5,057 bases of DNA. Origin: Anaeromyxobacter_A sp035636195. Its GTDB lineage: Bacteria; Myxococcota; Myxococcia; Myxococcales; Anaeromyxobacteraceae. The stretch spans positions 1 through 5,057 of the forward strand of contig DASPZP010000371.1 of the NCBI GenBank assembly GCA_035636195.1, in the 5' to 3' direction. Position numbers and translations under genes: made by a program. The notes under the pieces were generated by a model that did no database searches, was not told the origin of the DNA, and saw only the letters and a program-made list of their open reading frames with translations. Of this stretch, positions 1-5,057 are shown one piece after another; position 1 is the stretch's first letter, and each line of letters starts with the position of its first letter.

Positions 1-326
1 TCCGCAGGCGTGATCGGGCCGGCTCGAAGGGGGCGAAAAAGCACTCCGGCGCCCCCGTCGCCGACGCGACTCTGGGAGGGCCAACCTTGAGCGTGACGTC
101 ACCCAGTCCGTGATCTGGGACGAAGCATGAGCAGTTTGTCCCGTTACGCGATTACGATCGGTCTTCCTGTCTCCCCGCCTTCCCGTGTTCCCGCCACCAT
201 GGCGAAGGCCACATCGGCATCGCGGCCCGTGCCGTCTTTCGTTGCGGGGCCTTGCCGAAGTTGAAGCCCTCACCGGATACTCGCCGGGACTCGATCACCA
301 GGACGGCGGGGAGCCCGGTCATGGAT
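1..326. other. Upstream region without a supportable gene
   Basis: No frame here shows the G/C-rich third-position bias seen from 336 onward. Two plus-strand frames are open from the left edge to stops at 88-90 and 111-113 and could be the tail of an upstream gene, but no homology is recognisable in so few residues. Bases about 124-300 are somewhat less GC-rich, as expected of a 5' regulatory region. TACGAT at 153-158 is a weak -10 candidate with no good -35 partner. A short hairpin (CCCAG 102-106 with CTGGG 115-119) lacks a T-run and does not look like a terminator. Confidence 0.5.
93..102. repeat. Perfect 10-bp palindrome, possible operator
   Basis: GTGACGTCAC is a perfect inverted repeat about 234 nt upstream of the start codon. 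It has the size and symmetry of a half-site pair for a dimeric regulator, but the spacing does not fit the CRP/FNR pattern (TGTGA-N6-TCACA). A chance occurrence is possible, and no regulator can be named. Confidence 0.25.
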
Positions 327-330
327 GGAG
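327..330 (+). promoter_or_regulatory. Ribosome binding site for the cyclase/STAND gene
   Basis: GGAG lies 5 nt before the GTG at 336. Because a TAG at 333-335 blocks every in-frame start further upstream, this site and the GTG together decide the N-terminus. The same bases lie inside a five-codon mini frame (ATG at 321 to TAG at 335) that abuts the GTG. Confidence 0.75.
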
Positions 331-335
331 CGTAG

Positions 336-3300
336 GTGGCCACGGACGCCGGCGGCCACGCATCGGTTCGTACCTTCCTGATCGCGGACATCCGGGGTTA
401 CTCCACCTTCACGCGCGAGCGCGGTGACGAGACCGCCGCGCGCCTGGCCACGCGCTTCGCCGACCTGGCCCGGGACTCCGTCGAGGCGCGCGGGGGGAGG
501 GTGATCGAGCTCCGGGGCGACGAGGCGCTCGCCGTGTTCGACTCGACCGTGCAGGCGGTCCGTGCGGCCCTCGAGCTCCAGGAGGCGTGCCGGGAGGCGA
601 CGGCAGAGGATCCGGAGCTCCCATTGCCGGTGGGTGTCGGCATCGACGTCGGCGAGGCCATCCCTGTGGAGGACGGCTATCGGGGCCGGGCCCTCAACAT
701 GGCGGCTCGGCTGTGCTCGAAGGCGGCTGCGGGTCAGGTGCTCCTCAATCGTCACGCCGCCGACGGCATCGGCGCCGCTCAAGCCTCCGATATGGGGTAC
801 CCGGGTCCCGGGATCCGACTCGAACCGCGCGGATCGGCGGAGCTGAAGGGGTTCGTGGGCGCCGTCGAGCTTGTCGAGGCCGTCCTGCACGAGGTCACCC
901 TCCCGTCGGTGCACCGTCCCGCCGACCCCGGGCCGCTCCCTCCGGAGCTCGACGACGACACGCCGATCGTCGGGCGTGAGCACGAACTCAGGTGGCTGCG
1001 GGGAACCTGGCGCCAAGCCCGCCGGGGCCGCGGAAGAGTCCTGCTTGTGTCGGGATCCTCCGGGACCGGCAAGACACGCCTCGCTGCCGGGCTCGCCGCC
1101 TGGGTCCGGGGCGAGGGCGGGACAGTCCGTTACAGCGGTGCCGGTGGAACGGCCGTGGCCGACGCGCTGACCGCGCTCGGTGACGCGCGCGTGGCCGAGC
1201 GTCCCACGCTGTTCGTCCTCGACGCCTTGGACCTGTTCGACGAGGTCGTCCAGGCCCTCGGCGCAGCGCTCGGCCAGCTCGCCCAGCGTCCGGTGCTCGT
1301 TCTCGGGCTCGTCCGCTCAACGACGGAGCGGCCAGCGCTCGAGGAGCTGGTGGGGCGAGTGGACAGCCGGGGCGACGGCCACCGGCGGCTCGGTGCTCTG
1401 GCCCTCGACGACGTCCGGGACCTCCTTCGCCTCTACGCGGGGGACGCTGCCGTTGACGCCCCGGTCGAGCAGGTCCTTCGTACCTCGGGCGGTCTCCCGG
1501 CCAAGGTCCACGAGATGGCGAGAGAGTGGGCCCGCGACGAGGCGAGCCGGCGCCTCGCGGCCGCGGCAGAGTGGCTGGCCGAGGGTCGCACTCGGCAGGC
1601 CGCGGACCTCGAGTTCGCCAACACCGTCATCGGTCTGAAGCTGGACCGGATCTCCCGCGGCGGCGCGAGCGTCGCGCCTGAGGGGGCCTGTCCCTACAAG
1701 GGTCTCGCGGGGTTCGAGGAGTCCGACGCGGAGTACTTCTTCGGCCGCGAGCGCCTGGTCGGGGAGCTCGCGGCGCGGACGGTCGGGTTCGGCCTGCTCG
1801 GCCTGGCCGGGCCGTCGGGGAGCGGCAAGTCCTCGGTCGTGATGGCGGGACTGCTCCCCTCGCTCGCAGCGGGCCTGCTTCCAGGGAGCGAGCGGTGGCG
1901 CCAGGCCAGGATGCGGCCCGGCGAGCATCCGGTGCAGGGGCTCGACGCGGCCGTCGACGACGGCGCCCGCGAGCGGCTCGTGCTCGCCATTGACCAGTTC
2001 GAGGAGCTGTTCACCTCGACGAGCGATGAGGACGAGCGCCGCGCCTTCCTGGACCGGCTCGTCGCGCTGGCGCGCGACCCCGAACGCGCCGTGGTGATCG
2101 CCACGATCCGAGCCGACTTCATGGGGCACTGCGCGCGGTACCGGGAATTCGCCGAGGCGCTGGCGACGAACCTCGTACTGGTCGGCACGATGACCCCCGA
2201 CGAGCTCCGCCGGGCCATCGAGCTCCCGGCGCGCCGGACGGGGCTCCGCGTGGAGTCCTCGCTCACCGAGGCCCTCCTCGCCGACGTCGCCGACGAGCCC
2301 GGCGCGCTTCCGCTGCTGTCCACGGCCCTCGTGGAGCTGTGGCAGGCGAGGTCGGACGGATGGCTGCGGAGGGACTCCTACGAGCGAACGGGCGGCGTCC
2401 GGGGTGCCGTCGCCAGGCTGGCCGAGGAATCGTTCGCGCGCCTGGAGGGGCCTCAGCGGGAGGCCGCGCGGGCCGTCCTCCTGCGGCTGGTCCAGGGCGA
2501 GGGGGACACGCTGGCCCGCCGCCGCGTCCCGGTCGCCGAGTTCGAGCCCCACCGCGACCCGACCCGAGCCGCCGTCCTGGCCGGGTTCACCGAGGACCGG
2601 CTCCTCACGACGAGCGACGGGGCCGTGGAGGTCGCCCACGAGGCCCTCCTCACCGAGTGGCCGCGCCTCCGGGAGTGGCTGGCCGAGGACGCGCAAGGGC
2701 GCCAGCTCCGGCTGCACCTCACCGAGGCCTCGAAGCAGTGGGACCATGCCGGCCGGGAGTCAGGTGAGCTGTACCGGGGAGCGCGTCTGTCGGCGACCCT
2801 CGACTGGTCGACCCTGCACGGCAGGGAGCTCAACGACCTCGAGCGGCAATTCCTCAACGCCAGCAGCGAAGCCTCGGAGCGTGAGGCGCAGCGACAGCGC
2901 CGGACGAACCGCCGGCTGCGCGGGCTCCTCGTCGGCGTGGCCGCGTTCCTGGTGATCGCGCTGGTCGCGGGCTCGCTCGCGCTCGTGCAGCGGGGTCAGG
3001 CCCGTCGCTCGGCTGAGCAGGCGCGCGCTCAGAGCGTCCGCGCGAGGCGCGCGGCCATCGACGCGCTCTCCCAGCGGCTGGGCGCGCAGGCGCTCGACCA
3101 GAAAGACCTCCAGCTTTCCCTGCTGCTGGCCCGGGAGGGCGTCGTCATCCACGACTCGGTCCAGACGCGTGGGTACCTGCTGTCTGCGCTCGAACGAAGC
3201 CCGGCCGCGGTGCGCGTCTTTCGTCCGCTCCCAGGCCGGTACCAGGCCGTCTTCGCCACCCCGGACGGTGGGGAGTTCCTCGTCGGGCCCACGAACGAGG

Positions 3301-5057
3301 AAGGATGGGCGCTCGTGCAGGCCGGGACCGGCCGCGTCCTCCGCCGGGGGACGAGCGCCCAGGTCGCGCTCTCCGCCGACGGGACGGAGATCGGTGCGAT
3401 CGCACGGGACCGGGTCCATGCCTCGGTCATCGACGCCGCCACGGGACGGGCGGTCCCCTCGTTCGAGCTGCCGGCCCGGTTCGGGCCGGACAACGTCTTC
3501 TTCGGCGGCGCCTGGTCGCCCGACCTCCGGACCCTCGTGGTGCGGTTGAACCCCGCCGTCACGCCGAACACGCCTTCGAACATGTATGCGGTCGATTCGC
3601 GGACGGGGCGCGTGACCGCGCTGCCGCCCTCGCCCCGCGGCCCGAACGCCGAGAAGGAGGTGCAGTTCAGCCCCGACGGGCGGTATCTGGCCACCGTCGC
3701 CGTTTCGCCGTCGCTGACCCAGTTCATCACCCTCTGGCGATCAGGGCACTACGGCCGTCCCGTCAGGGTCCTGGTCCGCCCGTCTACGGACGGCTCGACC
3801 CCTCCGGTGGCGATCAGCCACGACGACCGCCTCGTCGCCGTGGGCGGGAGCGATGGCTCGATCACCGTGTACGACCTGCGGGACCCGAATGGCCGCGGAC
3901 GCGTGTTCAGCGGGCGGCACAACGGCGGGGTCAACGGGCTTGCGTTCGGTCCCGACGACCGCACGCTGGTGTCCGGGGGAGTCGACCAGCAGGTCCTGGT
4001 CTGGGATGTGGCGAGCGGCGCGCTGGAGCAGACGCTGGACGGGCACAGCGGGAACGTGAGCGCACCGTCGCTCACCTCCGATGGCCGGACGGTCTTCACG
4101 GCGAGCGCAGACGGCACCGTCATGGAGTGGGATCTGTCCGGCACGAGGGGCTTCACCCACCGCACGCAGATCGGCGGGGGTTCGCAGTACTACTCCCAGA
4201 CCCTGATCGCGGCGTCGGCCGACGGCAGCCTGGCCGCCTCGCCTCAGGACTCCGCCACACCGGGGGCGAAGGTGGTGCTGCTCGGGGGCCGGGGGCTGAC
4301 GCCCCTGCGGACGATCCCGATCGGCGCCGTCGCCGTCGCTCTCAGCCCCGACGGCGGGGCCCTGGCGGTGGCGACGCACCTGGTGGACGCCAAGGGGGAC
4401 TCGATCGGGCCGCGGATCACGCTCTGGGACGCGTCGTCGGGCCGCCTGATCGCGGACCTGAAGGGGCCGCCCAGATTCGTCTTCCCCGGCGGCCAGAAGA
4501 ACGGAAACGACATCGAGGCCCTGGCGTTCTCGCCGGATGGCCGCACCCTGGCCGGAATCGACGACCACGCGGTCGTCTTCCTGTGGGACGTCACCTCGCA
4601 CCGCCTGGTGCGCAGGGTCTCCGCGACTGCCCATCCCGAGGCCTACAACGGGGGGATCGGGGTCGTGTTCAGCCGCGACGGAAGCCTCTTCGCCGCGGCC
4701 TACAGCGGCGCCACCACCACGTGGCGCCTTCCAGAGATGAAGCCGCTCTACACGCTGAAGCTCGACGCGGCCCCGCTCGCGTTCTCGCCCGACGGGAAGC
4801 TCCTCGCGGCGGGAGGAGGGGATGGCGCCGTCCGTCTCTACGATGCCGGCGATGGCTCGCCCGTCGGGCCACCCATCCCTGCCGATGCGGGGGCGCTCGC
4901 GACCGTGGAGTTCAGCCCGGATGGGCGCACGCTGGTCGCGGCCGGAGGCGAAGGATCGGCCCACCTCATCGATGTGGGCTCGCGGACGCAGATCGGGCAG
5001 CCCCTGCCCGGCGGGGGCATCAGCGCGGGAGCGATCTTCTGGAACGAGGGCTCCACG
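336..5057 (+). CDS. Cyclase - P-loop NTPase - nSTAND1 NTPase - transmembrane - WD40 multidomain signalling protein (3' end cut by window)
   Basis: One uninterrupted frame of 1574 codons runs to the last base of the window, so the C-terminus is missing. The GTG start is fixed by an in-frame TAG immediately before it (333-335), a GGAG ribosome binding site 5 nt upstream, and cyclase homology beginning about ten residues in. Domains in order are a class III nucleotide cyclase (about 11-183), a P-loop NTPase with GSSGTGKT at 240-247, an nSTAND1 NTPase with GPSGSGKS at 492-499 and LVLAIDQFEELF at 548-559, one hydrophobic helix (863-884), and WD40 repeats from about 958. Known of the families: STAND ATPases are ligand-gated oligomerising switches, and WD40 propellers bind partners. 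Inferred: the propellers sense a signal, the nSTAND1 module multimerises, and cyclase domains pair to act. The gene appears to be alone in the window, so no operon context is available. The family resemblance is to large actinobacterial proteins annotated only as cyclase/WD40 proteins; the physiological role is unknown. The coding call is very sure, the mechanism is not. Confidence 0.95.
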   Translation, partial: MATDAGGHASVRTFLIADIRGYSTFTRERGDETAARLATRFADLARDSVEARGGRVIELRGDEALAVFDSTVQAVRAALELQEACREATAEDPELPLPVGVGIDVGEAIPVEDGYRGRALNMAARLCSKAAAGQVLLNRHAADGIGAAQASDMGYPGPGIRLEPRGSAELKGFVGAVELVEAVLHEVTLPSVHRPADPGPLPPELDDDTPIVGREHELRWLRGTWRQARRGRGRVLLVSGSSGTGKTRLAAGLAAWVRGEGGTVRYSGAGGTAVADALTALGDARVAERPTLFVLDALDLFDEVVQALGAALGQLAQRPVLVLGLVRSTTERPALEELVGRVDSRGDGHRRLGALALDDVRDLLRLYAGDAAVDAPVEQVLRTSGGLPAKVHEMAREWARDEASRRLAAAAEWLAEGRTRQAADLEFANTVIGLKLDRISRGGASVAPEGACPYKGLAGFEESDAEYFFGRERLVGELAARTVGFGLLGLAGPSGSGKSSVVMAGLLPSLAAGLLPGSERWRQARMRPGEHPVQGLDAAVDDGARERLVLAIDQFEELFTSTSDEDERRAFLDRLVALARDPERAVVIATIRADFMGHCARYREFAEALATNLVLVGTMTPDELRRAIELPARRTGLRVESSLTEALLADVADEPGALPLLSTALVELWQARSDGWLRRDSYERTGGVRGAVARLAEESFARLEGPQREAARAVLLRLVQGEGDTLARRRVPVAEFEPHRDPTRAAVLAGFTEDRLLTTSDGAVEVAHEALLTEWPRLREWLAEDAQGRQLRLHLTEASKQWDHAGRESGELYRGARLSATLDWSTLHGRELNDLERQFLNASSEASEREAQRQRRTNRRLRGLLVGVAAFLVIALVAGSLALVQRGQARRSAEQARAQSVRARRAAIDALSQRLGAQALDQKDLQLSLLLAREGVVIHDSVQTRGYLLSALERSPAAVRVFRPLPGRYQAVFATPDGGEFLVGPTNEEGWALVQAGTGRVLRRGTSAQVALSADGTEIGAIARDRVHASVIDAATGRAVPSFELPARFGPDNVFFGGAWSPDLRTLVVRLNPAVTPNTPSNMYAVDSRTGRVTALPPSPRGPNAEKEVQFSPDGRYLATVAVSPSLTQFITLWRSGHYGRPVRVLVRPSTDGSTPPVAISHDDRLVAVGGSDGSITVYDLRDPNGRGRVFSGRHNGGVNGLAFGPDDRTLVSGGVDQQVLVWDVASGALEQTLDGHSGNVSAPSLTSDGRTVFTASADGTVMEWDLSGTRGFTHRTQIGGGSQYYSQTLIAASADGSLAASPQDSATPGAKVVLLGGRGLTPLRTIPIGAVAVALSPDGGALAVATHLVDAKGDSIGPRITLWDASSGRLIADLKGPPRFVFPGGQKNGNDIEALAFSPDGRTLAGIDDHAVVFLWDVTSHRLVRRVSATAHPEAYNGGIGVVFSRDGSLFAAAYSGATTTWRLPEMKPLYTLKLDAAPLAFSPDGKLLAAGGGDGAVRLYDAGDGSPVGPPIPADAGALATVEFSPDGRTLVAAGGEGSAHLIDVGSRTQIGQPLPGGGISAGAIFWNEGST
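366..884 (+). other. Class III adenylate/guanylate cyclase-like domain, atypical substrate residues
   Basis: Residues about 11-183 of the protein. The first metal Asp is D18 in FLIADIRGYSTF, and the second is D62 in GGRVIELRGDEALAVF. The transition-state pair is N121 and R125 in YRGRALNMAARLCS, and the domain closes with a typical ELKGFVGAVELVEAV tail (from residue 169). Both metal ligands and the Asn/Arg pair are therefore present, so catalysis is plausible. By eye alignment, the position that is normally Lys (adenylyl) or Glu (guanylyl) is E58. The partner position, normally Asp/Thr (adenylyl) or Cys (guanylyl), is R118. The E/R pair fits neither class. The domain is at the extreme N-terminus with no membrane segment before it, so it should be cytosolic. 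Alternatives are an inactive cyclase fold used for dimerisation, or a cyclase with unusual specificity. The fold call is strong and activity is uncertain. Confidence 0.88.
963..1514 (+). other. Compact AAA/STAND-like P-loop NTPase domain (first of two)
   Basis: Residues about 210-393. The domain opens with PIVGREHEL (210-218), the usual lead-in of AAA_16/STAND ATPases that follow cyclase domains. Walker A is GSSGTGKT at 240-247, after the hydrophobic strand RVLLVS. A Walker B-like strand, PTLFVLDALDLFDE (290-303), carries D296 and D299 but lacks the usual acidic pair directly after the strand. A downstream SGGLPAKVHE (384-393) matches the GG-x-P motif found near the end of NB-ARC/AAA_16 modules. 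Only about 50 residues separate Walker A from Walker B, which is short. Weak Walker B and short length suggest a reduced ATPase, perhaps nucleotide binding rather than turnover. Cyclase-plus-ATPase fusions are known from mycobacteria; this one differs in having a second NTPase behind it. Confidence 0.8.
1689..2681 (+). other. nSTAND1-type STAND NTPase domain (second P-loop module)
   Basis: Residues about 452-782. It begins with the family signature CPYKGLAGFEESDAEYFF followed by GRE (452-472). Walker A is GPSGSGKS (492-499), followed by the SVVMAGLLPSL helix. The Walker B strand LVLAIDQFEELF (548-559) has D553 and the acidic pair E556/E557. A sensor-like IRADF lies at 591-595. The motif PGALPLLSTALVELW (655-669), the RTGGVRGAVARLAEE helix and VAHEALLTEWPRLREWL (766-782, the winged-helix end of the module) are all characteristic. 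The stretch between the RMRPGEHP motif and Walker B is short (about 20 residues), making the core compact. All nucleotide-binding motifs look intact, so this is probably the working ATP switch of the protein. It sits directly upstream of the membrane helix and WD40 region, the usual order in nSTAND1-WD40 proteins. Confidence 0.9.
2922..2987 (+). other. Single transmembrane helix between NTPase and WD40 parts
   Basis: Residues 863-884 are 22 uncharged, mostly aliphatic residues (GLLVGVAAFLVIALVAGSLA then LV). The N-side flank is very basic (RQRRTNRRLR, ending at 862) and preceded by an acidic/polar helix (ELNDLERQFLNASSEASERE). The C-side flank is also basic (QRGQARRSAEQARAQ), so the positive-inside rule gives no clear orientation. 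No N-terminal signal peptide is present. A cytosolic cyclase/NTPase half with the WD40 half outside is the simplest reading, but a membrane-anchored hairpin or interfacial helix cannot be excluded. Residues 885-957 after it form a charged helical segment containing DLQLSLLLAREGV (924-936), a conserved feature of nSTAND1-WD40 proteins. Confidence 0.8.
3207..5057 (+). other. WD40 beta-propeller region, 13 blades plus start of a 14th (incomplete)
   Basis: From about residue 958 the sequence is a series of degenerate WD40 units, recognised by the F-S-P-D-G turn. The turn aspartates are at 977, 1015, 1063, 1114, 1163, 1207, 1249, 1296, 1339, 1401, 1448, 1486 and 1529, spaced 38 to 62 residues apart. 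WD-like endings (VYDLRD, VWDVAS, EWDLSG, LWDASS, LWDVTS, LYDAGDG, LIDVGS) close blades 5, 6, 7, 9, 10, 12 and 13; the others are degenerate. A 14th turn, FWNEG (1568-1572), appears at the expected spacing just before the window ends. Seven blades per propeller is usual, so 14 suggests two propellers. WD40 propellers normally bind proteins or ligands; no partner can be named. The unusually long gap before blade 10 (1339 to 1401) is an insertion with PRFVFPGGQKNGND. Confidence 0.87.

Noticed and set aside
47..63. Hairpin CGGCG / CGCCG near the left edge
   Set aside because: A five-base GC stem with a 7-nt loop is expected by chance in DNA this GC-rich, and no T-run follows.
93..102. CRP-type cAMP receptor site, suggested by the nearby cyclase
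   Set aside because: GTGA and TCAC are separated by 2 bp rather than the 6 bp needed for a CRP/FNR site, so I do not claim cAMP feedback control.
102..119. Hairpin CCCAG / CTGGG as a terminator
   Set aside because: The stem is only 5 bp and no T-run follows it.
127..264. Possible 45-codon gene with a GGGA ribosome binding site 6 nt upstream
   Set aside because: About a third of its codons end in A or T, unlike the strongly G/C-ending main gene; the product is low-complexity (Ser/Pro/Ala rich) and resembles nothing. A leader peptide cannot be fully excluded.
270..1016. 248-residue reverse-strand open frame over the cyclase domain
   Set aside because: The plus strand here encodes a recognisable cyclase with intact catalytic motifs; the reverse translation resembles no family.
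1317..2747. 476-residue reverse-strand open frame
   Set aside because: It lies wholly opposite the nSTAND1 coding region, has a low-complexity Arg/Gly/Pro/Ala-rich translation with no recognisable motif, and is explained by the scarcity of stops in GC-rich DNA.
3741..4964. 407-residue reverse-strand open frame
   Set aside because: It is antisense to the WD40 repeats. The apparent repetitive composition mirrors the repeats on the plus strand, and no domain is recognisable.

Overview
The window is very GC-rich with strongly G/C-biased third codon positions. It is dominated by one giant plus-strand reading frame that starts at a GTG at 336 and is still open at the right edge (5057), giving 1574 codons with no stop. 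The base composition, and the combination of a class III nucleotide cyclase, tandem NTPases, a membrane helix and WD40 repeats, suggest a high-GC bacterium. An actinobacterial lineage such as the Thermoleophilia is my first guess, but Chloroflexota or other high-GC soil bacteria cannot be excluded. This is inference from composition and remembered family distribution, not a database result.

Layout. Bases 1-335 contain no gene I can support. They hold a 10-bp perfect palindrome (93-102), a slightly less GC-rich stretch that may carry the promoter, and a GGAG ribosome binding site at 327-330. From 336 the protein reads, in order: a class III adenylate/guanylate cyclase-like domain (about residues 11-183), a compact P-loop NTPase (about 210-393), a helical linker (about 395-450), a larger nSTAND1-type NTPase (about 452-782), a conserved juxtamembrane helix, one transmembrane helix (863-884), a second charged helical segment (885-957), and a C-terminal WD40 region (from about 958). 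The WD40 region has 13 recognisable blades and the first strand of a 14th where the window stops.

How the parts probably work together (inference). STAND proteins are ATP-driven switches in which a repeat domain senses a ligand or partner, the NTPase oligomerises, and a fused effector is activated. Here the WD40 array would be the sensor and scaffold, the nSTAND1 module the switch, and the N-terminal cyclase the candidate output, since class III cyclases need dimerisation. The cyclase keeps both metal-binding Asp and the transition-state Asn/Arg, but the two positions that normally select adenine or guanine carry Glu and Arg, so its product is uncertain. The single membrane helix between switch and propellers makes the topology the main open question.

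The individual domain families are known. The most noteworthy points are the five-part architecture in a single chain, the atypical cyclase substrate residues, and the apparent 2 x 7 blade count. No RNA gene, CRISPR array, insertion sequence or second convincing protein-coding gene was seen. The long reverse-strand open frames are composition artefacts.
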